Assembly: GCA_944393605.1 (NCBI GenBank)
Contig: CALYAO010000052.1
Coordinates: 1-64,000, forward strand
DNA length: 64,000 nt
Direction: 5' to 3'
Origin: an uncultured Clostridia bacterium
GTDB taxonomy: Bacteria > Bacillota > Clostridia > UBA1381 > UBA9506
The notes under the pieces are model-generated. The model made no database searches and was not told where the DNA came from. It saw only the letters and a list, made by a program, of their open reading frames with translations. Below are positions 54,184-64,000 of this stretch, in pieces. The position numbers and the translations under genes were made by a program. Position 1 is the first letter of the stretch. The number at the start of each line of letters is the position of its first letter.

Positions 54184-54729
54184 ATGTCGAGAATTGGTAG
54201 AATGCCCATTCCCGTTCCGTCGGGCGTGGATGTCAAGATTGAGGATTCCAACTTCGTGACCGTCAAAGGCCCGAAGGGCACGCTGACAAAACAGCTGCAT
54301 GGCGACATGATCATAAAGCAGGAGGGCGCGGAGATCATCGTAAACCGTCCTTCTGAGATGAAGGAACACAAGGCGCTGCATGGCCTGACCCGGACGCTGC
54401 TTGCCAACATGGTGACGGGCGTAACGGAAGGCTATGAGAAGACGCTGGAGATCAACGGCGTTGGATACCGGGCGCAGCTGCAGGGCAAGACCTTGGTTAT
54501 GAACCTGGGGTATTCCCATCAGGTGGAGATGAACCCGATCGAAGGCATCACGATTGAAGTGCCCAATCCCAATACGATTGTCATCAAGGGTGCTGACAAG
54601 CAGATGGTGGGTCAGTTTGCAGCTAACGTGCGCGAGAAGCGTCCGCCTGAGCCGTATAAGGGCAAGGGTATTAAGTACTCATACGAGCATATTCGCCGCA
54701 AGGAAGGTAAGGCTGGCGGCAAGAAATAA
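54184..54729 (+). CDS. rplF: 50S ribosomal protein L6
   Basis: 181 aa, two L6 repeats. [16 protein letters not shown] at the start and the C-terminal [14 protein letters not shown] signature. ATG 54184 behind AGGAGG. Confidence 0.97.
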   Translation: MSRIGRMPIPVPSGVDVKIEDSNFVTVKGPKGTLTKQLHGDMIIKQEGAEIIVNRPSEMKEHKALHGLTRTLLANMVTGVTEGYEKTLEINGVGYRAQLQGKTLVMNLGYSHQVEMNPIEGITIEVPNPNTIVIKGADKQMVGQFAANVREKRPPEPYKGKGIKYSYEHIRRKEGKAGGKK

Positions 54730-54798
54730 TGCGGCTTGATGTGAGAGGGCATGACAAAGCTTATGTCCTCCGAAGCAGAAAGTGAAGGAGGCAATGAC

Positions 54799-55158
54799 AT
54801 GATCAATAAGCCAAACAGCAATGCGGCTAGATTAAAGCGGCACCGCCGGGTGCGCAAGAAAATCAGCGGTACGCCCGAGCGGCCGAGACTGTGCGTATTT
54901 CGTAGTCTGAAAAATATCTATGCACAGGTCATCGATGATGTAAATGGTGTCACCTTGGTTGCGGCGTCTTCCATTGAGGGTGAGCTCAAAGGCAAGGGTG
55001 GCAATAAGACACAGTCCAGAGAGGTTGGTAAGCTGGTAGCCAAGAAGGCCCTTGAAAAGGGCATCCGCCAGGTGGTTTTCGACCGCGGCGGCTACATCTA
55101 CCACGGACGGGTGCTGGAGCTGGCCGAGGGCGCCAGAGAGGGCGGCCTCGAATTCTAA
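54799..55158 (+). CDS. rplR: 50S ribosomal protein L18
   Basis: 119 aa. [21 protein letters not shown] with basic tail, [13 protein letters not shown] and [15 protein letters not shown] 54799 follows GGAGG; ATG 54751 is upstream of the site. Confidence 0.97.
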   Translation: MINKPNSNAARLKRHRRVRKKISGTPERPRLCVFRSLKNIYAQVIDDVNGVTLVAASSIEGELKGKGGNKTQSREVGKLVAKKALEKGIRQVVFDRGGYIYHGRVLELAEGAREGGLEF

Positions 55159-55176
55159 GAAAAGGAGGGGACTCAT

Positions 55177-55674
55177 TTGTTAATTGATGCAAGCGTTTTG
55201 GATATCAAAGAAAAGGTTGTCAATATCAACCGCGTCGCGAAGGTTGTAAAAGGCGGTCGTACTTTCCGGTTTTCCGCATTGGTCGTCGTTGGCGATGAGA
55301 ATGGCCATGTTGGCTGCGGCACGGGGAAAGCGGCTGAAATACCCGATGCAATCCGCAAGGGCATCGAGGATGCGAAGAAAAATATGATTGAGGTCAACCG
55401 TCTGGATACCTCCATCCCGCATGAGATCATCGGGGAGTATGGCGCCGGACGCGTACTGCTAAAGCCCGCTGCTGCCGGTACTGGCGTTATCGCCGGCGGT
55501 CCCGCACGTGCGGTTTTGGAGCTGGCTGGAATCAAGGACATCCGTACCAAATCCCTGCGGTCCAACAACCCGCGTAACATGGTGAATGCTACCATCGCTG
55601 GGCTGGCCGGGCTCAAGAGTGCGGAGGAGGTCGCAAAGCTCCGCGGCAAGTCGGTTGAACAGATATTCAACTAA
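55177..55674 (+). CDS. rpsE: 30S ribosomal protein S5
   Basis: 165 aa. [20 protein letters not shown] (double-stranded RNA-binding part) and the C-terminal [23 protein letters not shown] 55177 has AAAGGAGGGG upstream and is the only start at a suitable distance. Confidence 0.96.
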   Translation: MLIDASVLDIKEKVVNINRVAKVVKGGRTFRFSALVVVGDENGHVGCGTGKAAEIPDAIRKGIEDAKKNMIEVNRLDTSIPHEIIGEYGAGRVLLKPAAAGTGVIAGGPARAVLELAGIKDIRTKSLRSNNPRNMVNATIAGLAGLKSAEEVAKLRGKSVEQIFN

Positions 55675-55687
55675 GGAGGGAAAGATT

Positions 55688-55867
55688 GTGGCAAAGCTTA
55701 AGGTTACTCTCAAAAAGAGTACAATCGGTAGAAAGAAAGACCATATAGCTACAGTGGCAGCTCTGGGCCTCAAAAAGATTCGGTCCACCAAGGAGCATGC
55801 TGATACCCCTCAAATTCGAGGCATGATCAACAAAGTAAGCTATTTATTGGACGTTGAAGAGATATAA
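55688..55867 (+). CDS. rpmD: 50S ribosomal protein L30
   Basis: 59 aa. [20 protein letters not shown] and LGLKKIRST are standard. GTG 55688 has AAGGAGGG upstream; the longer frame overlaps rpsE. Confidence 0.96.
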   Translation: MAKLKVTLKKSTIGRKKDHIATVAALGLKKIRSTKEHADTPQIRGMINKVSYLLDVEEI

Positions 55868-55892
55868 CTGAAAATCAAAGGAGGTGTATCAG

Positions 55893-56336
55893 ATGAAACT
55901 TTATGAACTCAGTCCGGCTGAAGGCGCGAGACGTGCGGCATTCCGCAAGGGACGCGGACACGGATCTGGCAACGGCAAAACGGCCGGTAAGGGTCACAAA
56001 GGTCAGAATGCACGTTCGGGCGGCGGTGTCAGACCGGGCTTTGAAGGTGGCCAGATGCCTATTTACCGGCGTCTGCCGAAGCGCGGATTCACCAATATCT
56101 TTGCCAAGGTATATACGGAAATTAATGTGTCTGAGCTGAACCGTTTTGAAGACGGCGCAGAGGTTACCGCAGAAGTACTTCGCGATAAGGGCATTATCAA
56201 AAAGATCAACGATGGCGTTGTCGTAATGGGCCGTGGTGAGCTGACCGCGAAAAATCTGACGGTGAAGGCGGCCCGGTTTACCGCGTCCGCATCCGAGAAG
56301 ATTGCAAAAGCCGGTGGAAAGGCGGAGGTGATCTGA
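55893..56336 (+). CDS. rplO: 50S ribosomal protein L15
   Basis: 147 aa. [20 protein letters not shown], then the glycine-rich [17 protein letters not shown] tail and [21 protein letters not shown] 55893 follows GGAGGTG. Confidence 0.97.
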   Translation: MKLYELSPAEGARRAAFRKGRGHGSGNGKTAGKGHKGQNARSGGGVRPGFEGGQMPIYRRLPKRGFTNIFAKVYTEINVSELNRFEDGAEVTAEVLRDKGIIKKINDGVVVMGRGELTAKNLTVKAARFTASASEKIAKAGGKAEVI

Positions 56337-56337
56337 C

Positions 56338-57636
56338 GTGTTCGAAACGTTGCGAAATGCGTGGAAGATTCCTGACCTCCGTAAGCGAATGCTGTTTACT
56401 GTTCTGATGCTGGTGGTGTTCCGGCTTGGGTCCTTTATCCCGGTGCCGGGTATCACGCCGGATGCCATGCGTGCCATGCTAGGTACGGTGACCGAGGGCA
56501 TCCAAGGCCTCATGAACAATATTTCGGGTGGCGCGCTGGAGCAAGCGGCAATCTTTGCCATGAGCATCACCCCGTATATCAATGCCTCCATTATCATGCA
56601 GCTGCTTACAGTTGCGATTCCGGCCTTGGAACGGTTGTCCAAGGAAGGGGAGGAAGGCCGGAAAAAGATCGCACAGATCACGCGGTATGTTGCGGTGCTC
56701 CTGGCCTTTATACAAGCGACGGGCCTGTTCTTTGGGATGCGCAGCAGCCTGGATACTGATATGCAGGGCTTCCTGGGGTATGTGATCATCGTGTTGACCC
56801 TGACTGCGGGGACAGCGTTCTTGATGTGGCTGGGCGAGCAGATCACCGAAAAAGGCGTAGGCAACGGGATTTCCCTTCTTATTTTTACGGGTATTGTATC
56901 CCGTGGGCCGGCGATGGTCATGGCGTTGTATCAAAACTTCTTTGCAGGCGATCAGGTAACCATGCAGAACATGATTGCGGTGGTTGCGCTTTTGGTGGTT
57001 GCGCTGGCGGTTGTGGCGTTCGTCGTATTTATCAATGATTCGGAGCGGCGCATTCCGGTGCAGTACGCCAAACGTATGGTTGGACGCAAGATGTATGGCG
57101 GGCAGAGCACGCATATCCCCATCAAGGTGGCGGCGGCGGGCGTTATGCCGATTATCTTCGCGATGTCCATCATGAGCTTTCCGCAGACCATCAACATGTT
57201 CATCAATGGGAGCGAAATGCCAGAGAGTGCATTCTGGCAGACGGTGCTGCATTGGTTTGACCAAACACATCCGTTCTATATCATCGTGTATTTCATCCTG
57301 ATCTTGTTCTTCACATATTTCTATACGGCAATCCAGTTCAATCCGATCGAGATTGCAAACAATATGAAGAAGAACGGTGGGTTCATTCCGGGGATTCGTC
57401 CCGGCAAGCCGACATCGGATTATATCGCGAAGGTGTTGTCGAAGGTCACGCTGTTTGGTGCGTTCTTCCTCGCGTTTATCGCCATCTTCCCGATTTTGAT
57501 GGCATTTGTACCGGGTATGAGTGGTCTCACCATTGGTGGTACCAGCCTGCTCATCGTGGTTGGTGTTGCGCTGGAGACCATGAAACAAATCGAATCTCAG
57601 ATGATGATGCGTCACTATAAGGGCTTTTTGGAATAG
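56338..57636 (+). CDS. secY: Protein translocase subunit SecY
   Basis: 432 aa, ten membrane helices forming the Sec channel. FRLGSFIPVPGITP early, the plug and SALEQ-type SGGALEQAAIFAMSITPYINASII, GIRPGKPTSDYI in the cytosolic loop. GTG 56338 starts one base after the rplO stop, with GGCGGAGG upstream, so it is coupled to rplO. Confidence 0.97.
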   Translation: MFETLRNAWKIPDLRKRMLFTVLMLVVFRLGSFIPVPGITPDAMRAMLGTVTEGIQGLMNNISGGALEQAAIFAMSITPYINASIIMQLLTVAIPALERLSKEGEEGRKKIAQITRYVAVLLAFIQATGLFFGMRSSLDTDMQGFLGYVIIVLTLTAGTAFLMWLGEQITEKGVGNGISLLIFTGIVSRGPAMVMALYQNFFAGDQVTMQNMIAVVALLVVALAVVAFVVFINDSERRIPVQYAKRMVGRKMYGGQSTHIPIKVAAAGVMPIIFAMSIMSFPQTINMFINGSEMPESAFWQTVLHWFDQTHPFYIIVYFILILFFTYFYTAIQFNPIEIANNMKKNGGFIPGIRPGKPTSDYIAKVLSKVTLFGAFFLAFIAIFPILMAFVPGMSGLTIGGTSLLIVVGVALETMKQIESQMMMRHYKGFLE

Positions 57637-57661
57637 GATTGTGCAAGAGAGGTGGGCGATC

Positions 57662-58297
57662 ATGAAAATCGTTTTGTTAGGACCACCCGGGGCAGGGAAA
57701 GGGACACAGGCGGCAAGCCTGTCTGCAAGTTATGGTATCCCTGCCATCAGCACAGGGCACATCATTCGACAGGCCATTGAGGAAGGCACGGCCGTCGGAC
57801 AGGCGGCAAAGACATTGATCGAACGAGGCGAGCTGTTGCCCGACGAGACCGTGATTGCCATGGTTCGTGAGCGGCTGAGCCAGGACGACACCAAGGCAGG
57901 CTATATTCTTGACGGTTTTCCGCGTACAGTGGAACAGGCGGAGGAAATGGAGCGGCTGGGCATTGGCGTGGACGTGGTGATCAACATTCAGGTGGCGGAC
58001 GAGACGCTGGTGGAACGGCTCTCGGGCCGCCGCGGATGTCATCGTTGCGGCGCGACGTACCACATTCAATACAATCCGCCCAAACACGAAGGAATTTGTG
58101 ATGTATGCGGTGAGGCATTGTCCCGCCGGCAGGATGACGAACCGGAAACCATCCGGCAGCGGCTTGCGGTGTATCATAAACAGACCGAACCGCTGGTTGT
58201 GTTTTATGAACGACAGGGGAAGCTGCGGACGGTGCAAGGGCAAGAAGATGTTGCGCATACCACCGCGCTGGTACAACGTGCGGTTGGAGGCGAATAG
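57662..58297 (+). CDS. adk: Adenylate kinase
   Basis: 211 aa. GPPGAGKGTQ (7-16), DGFPRTVEQAE and a lid with four cysteines (GCHRCGATY, ICDVCGEAL), the zinc-lid form common in Gram-positives. ATG 57662 is 25 bases after secY with GAGAGGTGG. Confidence 0.97.
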   Translation: MKIVLLGPPGAGKGTQAASLSASYGIPAISTGHIIRQAIEEGTAVGQAAKTLIERGELLPDETVIAMVRERLSQDDTKAGYILDGFPRTVEQAEEMERLGIGVDVVINIQVADETLVERLSGRRGCHRCGATYHIQYNPPKHEGICDVCGEALSRRQDDEPETIRQRLAVYHKQTEPLVVFYERQGKLRTVQGQEDVAHTTALVQRAVGGE

Positions 58298-58324
58298 GCA
58301 ACTGTTTCAATTAGAAGGTGCGAC

Positions 58325-59074
58325 ATGATCAAAATCAAATCTCATCATGAGATCGACTGTATGAGAGCAGCAGGCCGGATCACGGCGGAAACCTTTGAGG
58401 TGTTAAAGGAACACATAAAGCCTGGCATTTCAACGCTGGAGCTGGATCGGCTGGCTGAGCAGTATATTCACAAGTGCGGAGCGACTTGCTCTTTTAAGAA
58501 CTATGGCGGGTTTCCGGGCAGTATTTGCGCCTCGGTGAATCAAGTGGTGGTGCACGGGATTCCCAATCGGCATACCATCCTGAAGGATGGCGATATTATC
58601 AGCCTGGACATCGGCGCGAATTTTATGGGGTTTCACGGAGATGCGGCCCGGACGTTCCCGGTGGGGAACATATCGAAAGAGGCGAGCCGTCTCATCGAAG
58701 TGACGCGGGAAAGCTTTTTCCGTGGCGCCGCGAAAATTCAGCCCGATCATCGGATCATCGATATTTCGTCCGCCATTCAAGCGTATGTGGAAGAGAATGG
58801 GTATTCGGTGGTGCGTGCCCTGGTGGGGCATGGCGTGGGCAGCGAACTGCATGAAGCGCCTGAGGTGCCCAACTTTGCGACCAAGACAGCGCGGGCCAGG
58901 CTGGTGCCTGGCATGACGATTGCCATTGAACCCATGGTGAACCAGGGGACGTATGAGGTGAATACGCTCTCGGACCATTGGACGGTGGTGACGGCGGATG
59001 GAAAGCTGTCTGCGCACTATGAAAACACCGTTGTGGTTACAAACAGTGGATATGAGATTTTGACCAAGTGCTAA
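58325..59074 (+). CDS. map: Methionine aminopeptidase, type I
   Basis: 249 aa. Metal and active-site residues line up with E. coli MetAP: His77, Asp95, Asp106, His169, Glu202 and Glu233. Removes the starter Met from new proteins. ATG 58325 follows AAGGTGCGAC, a modest site. Confidence 0.96.
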   Translation: MIKIKSHHEIDCMRAAGRITAETFEVLKEHIKPGISTLELDRLAEQYIHKCGATCSFKNYGGFPGSICASVNQVVVHGIPNRHTILKDGDIISLDIGANFMGFHGDAARTFPVGNISKEASRLIEVTRESFFRGAAKIQPDHRIIDISSAIQAYVEENGYSVVRALVGHGVGSELHEAPEVPNFATKTARARLVPGMTIAIEPMVNQGTYEVNTLSDHWTVVTADGKLSAHYENTVVVTNSGYEILTKC

Positions 59075-59096
59075 CAGCTTTTTGAGGTGATACAGG

Positions 59097-59366
59097 TTGG
59101 AACTACAGGCTGGGGATATTGTATATTCAACGGCAGGCAGGGACAAAGGAAGAGCCTTTGTGGTGATGGAGGCCGTGGACGCGCAGTATGTGCTGCTGTG
59201 TGACGGTGCGCTCCGCAAGGTGGATAAACCAAAGAAAAAGAAAAGGAAGCATGTGAGCCGCACAGGCGGTGTCGCGCAACTGGTGATTGATAAGCTGTCA
59301 GATGGGGTGCGGGTGACCAATCCTGACCTCAGGAAATGTCTGGATGCGTTTGAGGATAAACGCTGA
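59097..59366 (+). CDS. KOW-domain RNA-binding protein (L14e-like)
   Basis: 89 aa. N-terminal KOW motif GDIVYSTAGRDKGRAFVVME, then a basic stretch KPKKKKRKHVSR. Proteins of this type are found between map and infA in many Bacillota and may bind the ribosome; exact role unknown. TTG 59097 has GAGGTGA upstream. Confidence 0.9.
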   Translation: MELQAGDIVYSTAGRDKGRAFVVMEAVDAQYVLLCDGALRKVDKPKKKKRKHVSRTGGVAQLVIDKLSDGVRVTNPDLRKCLDAFEDKR

Positions 59367-59396
59367 CTGTGCCAAATTGGAAAGGATGAGTGTCAA

Positions 59397-59615
59397 ATGG
59401 CCAAAGAGGGCGTTTTAGAAATGGAAGGTACGGTTTTAGAGTCTCTTCCCAATGCAATGTTTCAGGTGGAGCTGGAAAATGGGCATCAGGTCCTGGCGCA
59501 CATCTCGGGAAAGCTGCGGATGCATTTTATTCGCATCCTTCCGGGCGACAAAGTGACGGTGGAGCTGTCTCCGTATGACCTGACCAAAGGCCGCATCACC
59601 TGGCGCGCAAAATAA
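59397..59615 (+). CDS. infA: Translation initiation factor IF-1
   Basis: 72 aa OB-fold protein. [39 protein letters not shown] and [10 protein letters not shown] are standard. ATG 59397 behind AAAGGATGAG. Followed by a 196-bp spacer. Confidence 0.97.
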   Translation: MAKEGVLEMEGTVLESLPNAMFQVELENGHQVLAHISGKLRMHFIRILPGDKVTVELSPYDLTKGRITWRAK

Positions 59616-59925
<310 letters not shown>

Positions 59926-59947
59926 TTGTGCTATGCTTAACTCTTCC

Positions 59948-59990
59948 CGGGGCGGCTGCACACGGCACATGCACGTGTGACCCGGGGGGT
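59948..59990. other. Nested dyad between rpmJ and rpsM
   Basis: CCCGGG...CCCGGGG outer and CACACG...CGTGTG inner arms, forming a strong hairpin in the 142-bp gap. No T tract follows, so a processing or regulatory site is more likely than a terminator. Confidence 0.4.
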
Positions 59991-60067
59991 TATCCATACA
60001 TGCAGAAAAGCGCGTGGGGCACCGCGTGCGAAAATGAGAATGATTGAACAACAGGAGGTGTAAATTC

Positions 60068-60436
60068 ATGCCCAGAATAGCTGGTGTTGACTTACCGAGA
60101 GAGAAGCGGGTTGAGGTCGGCCTCACGTATATCTTTGGAATCGGCCTGTCCAGTTCGAAGAAGATTCTGGCGGCAACCGGGGTGAATCCCGATACGAGAG
60201 TCAAAGACCTGACCGAAGATGAAGTTGGTAAAATCAGAGATGTCATAGATAAGGAATACCAGGTGGAAGGTGATCTGCGCCGTGAGGTGGCCCTAGATAT
60301 CAAGCGCCTCATGGAGATCGGCTGCTATCGTGGCGTTCGGCACCGGAAAGGTCTGCCGGTTCGCGGTCAGCGTACCAAGACCAATGCGCGTACCCGGAAG
60401 GGCCCCGCGCGGACCATTGCGAATAAGAAGAAATAA
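60068..60436 (+). CDS. rpsM: 30S ribosomal protein S13
   Basis: 122 aa. [20 protein letters not shown] at the start and [20 protein letters not shown] near the end, contacting tRNA and L5. ATG 60068 behind AGGAGGTG. Confidence 0.97.
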   Translation: MPRIAGVDLPREKRVEVGLTYIFGIGLSSSKKILAATGVNPDTRVKDLTEDEVGKIRDVIDKEYQVEGDLRREVALDIKRLMEIGCYRGVRHRKGLPVRGQRTKTNARTRKGPARTIANKKK

Positions 60437-60505
60437 GGTGCAGGGCACCTTAAGATACCGCGGGGCATAGCGCCCGCGTCTATCAAGTCTGAAAGGAGGC
60501 ACATT

Positions 60506-60898
60506 ATGCCGAAGGTTGGAAAGAAGACGACGCGCAGAAGAGTCAAGAAGAACATTGAACGTGGTGCGGTGCATATTCGTTCCACTTTTAATAACACCAT
60601 CGTCACGATTACGGATGTGGCGGGCAATGCGATTAGCTGGGCATCTTCGGGCGGCCTGGGTTTTAGAGGCTCCCGGAAGAGCACGCCCTTTGCCGCGCAG
60701 ATGGCAGCAGAGACGGCTGCGAAGGCCGCGATGGAGCATGGCCTGAAGACGGTGGAAGTGTTTGTAAAAGGCCCCGGTGCGGGCCGGGAAGCAGCGATTC
60801 GTGCGCTGCAGGCAGCAGGGCTTGAGGTCAGCATGATCAAAGACGTGACCCCCATCCCGCACAATGGCTGCAGACCCCCCAAGAGAAGAAGAGTTTGA
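60506..60898 (+). CDS. rpsK: 30S ribosomal protein S11
   Basis: 130 aa. [18 protein letters not shown] and the C-terminal [19 protein letters not shown] 60506 follows AAAGGAGG. The 69-bp gap before it has a small GGTGC/GCACC hairpin. Confidence 0.97.
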   Translation: MPKVGKKTTRRRVKKNIERGAVHIRSTFNNTIVTITDVAGNAISWASSGGLGFRGSRKSTPFAAQMAAETAAKAAMEHGLKTVEVFVKGPGAGREAAIRALQAAGLEVSMIKDVTPIPHNGCRPPKRRRV

Positions 60899-60929
60899 TG
60901 GAGACAAGATAAAAGGAGGTGCAAGACAA

Positions 60930-61556
60930 ATGGCACGTTATACTGGACCAGTGTGCAGACTGTGCCGCAGAGAAGGCCAGCGGCTGTATCTCAAAGGCGC
61001 AAGATGCTATACCGATAAATGTGGAATTTCAAAAAGGGCGTATGCTCCGGGCATGCATGGACAGGGCAGAAAGAAACTGTCTGAGTATGGTCTGCAGCTG
61101 CGTGAGAAGCAGAAAGCGCGCCGGTACTATGGTGTTTTAGAGGCGCAGTTTGAGAAGTATTTTGAAATGGCGTCCAGAAAGAAGGGCATGACGGGCGAAA
61201 ACCTGCTGTCCATCCTCGAGACCCGTTTGGACAACGTGGTGTTCCGTCTGGGCTTTGGGTCTTCCCGGCCTGAGGCGCGGCAGCTTGTCATGCATGGGCA
61301 TTTTACTGTAAACGGCAAAAAGGTGGATATCCCCTCTTATCTGGTAAAGGTTGGGGATGTGATTGCCGTGCGGGAGAAGAGCCGCACCAGCGATAAGATG
61401 AAGGCTGTTCTCGAGATGACCGAAGGCAGAGTCGTTCCCAAGTGGCTGGACGTGAATCGTGAGACCATGGAGGGCAAAGTGATTGCCGCTCCGCAGAGAG
61501 ATGACATAGACCTCCCGATTGAGGAACATCTGATCGTTGAGCTGTACTCCAAGTAA
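60930..61556 (+). CDS. rpsD: 30S ribosomal protein S4
   Basis: 208 aa. Zinc-type N-terminus with Cys9, Cys12, Cys26 and Cys31; S4 RNA-binding domain [22 protein letters not shown] (about 96-118). S4 represses the alpha operon in several bacteria. ATG 60930 with AAAGGAGG. Confidence 0.97.
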   Translation: MARYTGPVCRLCRREGQRLYLKGARCYTDKCGISKRAYAPGMHGQGRKKLSEYGLQLREKQKARRYYGVLEAQFEKYFEMASRKKGMTGENLLSILETRLDNVVFRLGFGSSRPEARQLVMHGHFTVNGKKVDIPSYLVKVGDVIAVREKSRTSDKMKAVLEMTEGRVVPKWLDVNRETMEGKVIAAPQRDDIDLPIEEHLIVELYSK

Positions 61557-61697
61557 GGCATGCTTTATATCCGGCCCGTGCGGCATGCCGCGCGGGGATG
61601 GCGATAAAGTAAACTGCTGTAATGGAGTGTGGTTCGTTACGGTGTGTACTTTTGATGGCGTAGGTATCATTCCGGTTCATTAAAAGGAGGTTTGTGA

Positions 61698-62648
61698 ATG
61701 TTAGAAATAGAAAAGCCAAGAATCGAGTGTGTCGAAACCGACGAAAAGGGGATGTACGGCAAATTTGTTGTGGAGCCCTTAGAGCGCGGCTATGGCACAA
61801 CGCTGGGCAACTCCCTCCGGCGCATGCTGCTCTCGTCCCTCCCGGGCGCGGCGGCCACCTCAGTCAAGATCGACGGCGTTCTGCATGAGTTTTCCGCCAT
61901 TCCAGGCGTGAAGGAGGACGTGTCCGAGATCATTCTAAACATCAAGCAGATTGCTGCGAAGCTGTATTGTGATACTCCCAAAGTGGTGTATATTGATGCT
62001 TCGGGTGAGTGCGAGATTACGGCTGGGGACATCAAGATTGATTCGGATATTGAAATTTTTAACCCCGAGCTTCACATTGCGACGTTAAACAAAGACGCGA
62101 AGCTGTATATGGAGATCACCTTTTGTAAAGGGCGGGGTTATGTTTCCGCGGAACGCAATAAGCAGCAGACCCAGAATATCATCGGGGTCATTCCCGTGGA
62201 CTCCATCTACACCCCGGTCCATCGCGTGAATTATGTGGTGGAAAATACCCGTGTGGGTCAGATTACCGACTACGATAAGCTGACGCTGGAGGTGTGGACG
62301 GATGGGTCCATCAAGCCCGATGAGGCGGTCAGCCTTGCGGCAAAGATCATAAACGATCACCTTCTGTTGTTCATTGAGCTGTCAGACGATGCGAAGAACG
62401 CGGAGATTATGGTGGAGAAGGAAGAGGGCAAGAAGGAAAAGGTGCTCGAGATGACCATCGAAGAGCTTGACCTTTCGGTCCGTTCCTACAATTGCTTGAA
62501 GCGTGCCGGTATCAACAATGTCGAGGACCTCACCAACAAGACGGAGGACGACATGATGAAGGTGCGGAACCTCGGCCGCAAGTCGCTGGAAGAGGTTATT
62601 GGAAAGCTGCACGCGCTGGGGCTGCAATTCTCGCGGCGCGAGGACTAA
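61698..62648 (+). CDS. rpoA: RNA polymerase subunit alpha
   Basis: 316 aa. N-terminal assembly domain with [21 protein letters not shown], and a C-terminal domain (about 245-316) with [17 protein letters not shown] and [10 protein letters not shown] for UP-element and activator contact. ATG 61698 behind AAAGGAGG. The 141-bp gap before it carries a GGCATGC/GCATGCC inverted repeat. Confidence 0.97.
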   Translation: MLEIEKPRIECVETDEKGMYGKFVVEPLERGYGTTLGNSLRRMLLSSLPGAAATSVKIDGVLHEFSAIPGVKEDVSEIILNIKQIAAKLYCDTPKVVYIDASGECEITAGDIKIDSDIEIFNPELHIATLNKDAKLYMEITFCKGRGYVSAERNKQQTQNIIGVIPVDSIYTPVHRVNYVVENTRVGQITDYDKLTLEVWTDGSIKPDEAVSLAAKIINDHLLLFIELSDDAKNAEIMVEKEEGKKEKVLEMTIEELDLSVRSYNCLKRAGINNVEDLTNKTEDDMMKVRNLGRKSLEEVIGKLHALGLQFSRRED

Positions 62649-62666
62649 TGGAAAGGAGGCAACAGG

Positions 62667-63008
62667 ATGCCTGGAACAAGAAAATTGGGTCGTCCCACCG
62701 ACCACCGAATCGCGATGCTGCGCGGGCAGGTGACTGCGCTTCTGGAGCATGGCAGGCTGGAGACCACGCTGGCCCGTGCGAAGGAGACCAGCAGCATGGC
62801 GGAAAAGATGATTACGCTTGGCAAGGATGGCACGCTGCATGCCCGCCGGCAGGCGCTCTCATACATCACCCGCAAAGATGTGGTGTTTAAGCTGTTTGAT
62901 GAGATTGCACCGCAGTACAAAGAGAGAAACGGCGGTTATACAAGAGTGCTCAAGACGGGTCCGCGCCGTGGTGACGGCGCTGAAATGGCGATTGTTGAGC
63001 TGGTATAA
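62667..63008 (+). CDS. rplQ: 50S ribosomal protein L17
   Basis: 113 aa. [21 protein letters not shown] and the C-terminal [23 protein letters not shown] 62667 follows AAAGGAGG. Last gene of the superoperon; terminator directly after. Confidence 0.97.
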   Translation: MPGTRKLGRPTDHRIAMLRGQVTALLEHGRLETTLARAKETSSMAEKMITLGKDGTLHARRQALSYITRKDVVFKLFDEIAPQYKERNGGYTRVLKTGPRRGDGAEMAIVELV

Positions 63009-63010
63009 CG

Positions 63011-63058
63011 AACAAAGCCCCTGGCATGGTTGCAAGATGCCCGGGGCTTGTTGTTTGT
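63011..63058 (+). terminator. Terminator of the ribosomal superoperon
   Basis: Stem CCCCTGGCAT/ATGCCCGGGG extended by AACAA/TTGTT (arms 63011-63027 and 63037-63052, small mismatches), then GTTTGTG. It starts three bases after the rplQ stop. Confidence 0.8.
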
Positions 63059-63095
63059 GTTGCATAAGAAGTTGGGGAGAGGGGAGAAAAAAACA

Positions 63096-64000
63096 TGATA
63101 TATGACAATCTGGAGTTTGTGAATGTCCGGGAGCTGACCGAGTGCCCCGGCCGCCCGGGGCTTCGGTTGGATCGGTATCCGAAGGCGGTCCGCGAAAAGA
63201 TTCTTACCAAAGGGCCGGTCTCCTTTTCCAATGGCTGTGAGATTCGCTTTCAGGCGGATGCACCGGTTGTGCTGTATCTGATGGCAGACCGGGGGCGGGA
63301 AGGCGAGGTCGCCATCTATCGCGGGGATTATCTGGATTATACCGCCCGGCTGCCCGTTGGTGTGGTGACGCCGCTTGTCATTCAGCCGCCGTTGATGATG
63401 GAGCGAGTGGGTATGGATAAGCTGCCTATGCGGCGGTTTTCCAATCATGTCTGCCGCGTGTTGTGCAACGCCTTTGATTCGGTGGTTCATTACTGCGGCG
63501 TGGAGGCATATGGCTCCCTGACGCCGCCCGATCCGGCGAATGTGCCCGACAAGACCCTGTGCTGCTATGGGTCGTCCATCACGCACGGCGCATGGGCCAT
63601 TGGGCACCACAACAGCTATGTTCAGACCTGCGCACGGGAGCTGGGCGTGGATGTCTGGAATTTGGGCCTCTCGGGCGGGTGCAAGTGTGAGCCCGAGGTG
63701 GCAGATTTTCTATCCGAGCTTCCCTGGGACTATTTGACGATGGAGCTGGGTGTCAACATGCGCCAGGAGTTTACGCCTGAGACCTTTGCGCAGCGTGCGG
63801 GATACCTGGTGGATACCGTGTGCCAAAAACGCCCAAAGGAGCCGAAATTTTTGATTACCATCTTTCCCAATGGTATCCGCAGGGAGGATCCTGCGATTAC
63901 GGAGCTGGAGGCGCGCAATGAGCGTGCGTTTAACCAAACATTGCGGGAACTCGCATCACAATATGCAGACAAAAATCTGACGCTGGTGGAAGGCAGCTCG
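63096..64000 (+). CDS. SGNH/GDSL-family hydrolase (cut by window end)
   Basis: At least 301 codons, open to the last base. An N-terminal beta domain (about 1-140, FSNGCEIRFQAD, LPVGVVTPLV) precedes an SGNH fold: nucleophile Ser in CCYGSSITHG (about 163), Gly in WNLGLSGGC and Asn in MELGVNMR. The Asp-x-x-His block lies beyond the window. No signal peptide. An esterase or lipase on sugar or acyl substrates; substrate unknown. ATG 63096 follows GGGGAGAGGGGAG. Confidence 0.85.

Noticed and set aside
56479-57663. 394-codon minus-strand frame in secY
   Set aside because: Antisense shadow of secY; strongly biased H/R/D-rich translation and no ribosome binding site.

Overview
The window looks like a chromosome segment of an anaerobic, Gram-positive Clostridia-type bacterium (Bacillota). 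The evidence is a complete S10-spc-alpha ribosomal operon with a KOW-domain gene between map and infA, zinc-type S14, S4 and L36, an Rnf ferredoxin:NAD+ oxidoreductase, HPr kinase, a B12-dependent ribonucleotide reductase, strong AGGAGG ribosome binding sites and many GTG/TTG starts. I cannot name the genus. GC is about 55% over most of the window but drops to roughly 40% between about 24.05 and 30.3 kb. I found no rRNA, tRNA, CRISPR array, transposase or integrase.

Layout: (1) 0-9.5 kb holds a Ca2+-type P-type ATPase, metA and a VOC-family gene on the minus strand, each with its own promoter, and a five-gene plus-strand unit (exported protein, ABC ATPase, ABC permease, histidine kinase, response regulator). 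(2) 9.5-12.2 kb holds gdhA with a clear promoter and terminator, then a class 3 lipase. (3) 12.4-22.2 kb is one long minus-strand run: rnfCDGE, a 40-codon membrane ORF, rnfAB, hprK, an HD-type dNTPase, a GNAT acetyltransferase, a PHP phosphatase and murB. (4) 22.2-24.05 kb holds divergent guaA with a structured-looking leader.

(5) 24.05-30.3 kb is an AT-rich accessory stretch starting right at the guaA stop. It holds a cupin and a flippase, each broken by one in-frame stop, an EamA transporter, the first codons of an ECF sigma gene ended by a terminator, and a second P-type ATPase. (6) 30.4-38 kb holds an alcohol dehydrogenase, two small membrane proteins sharing a GMC...W...GIV.G..GL motif on either side of a two-component system, a trans-aconitate methyltransferase-like protein and an MFS transporter. 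(7) 38.3-46.1 kb holds a large secreted sialate O-acetylesterase-like protein, then divergent nrdJ with two NrdR boxes, a small coupled ORF and a B12 methionine-synthase activation-domain protein. (8) 46.2-63 kb is the ribosomal superoperon rpsJ to rplQ, with a leader that contains an intrinsic terminator. (9) 63.1 kb to the end is the start of an SGNH hydrolase gene, cut by the window edge.

Taken together the genes describe a fermentative anaerobe that couples ferredoxin oxidation to an ion gradient (Rnf), assimilates ammonium (GdhA), makes O-acetylhomoserine for methionine (MetA with Glu111), controls carbon use through HprK and makes deoxynucleotides with B12. The most promising unexplained items are the 40-aa peptide stitched into the rnf operon by ATGA overlaps on both sides, the possible RNA elements ahead of guaA and nrdJ, the GMC-motif membrane proteins around the second two-component system, and the changed membrane residues in the two P-type ATPases.
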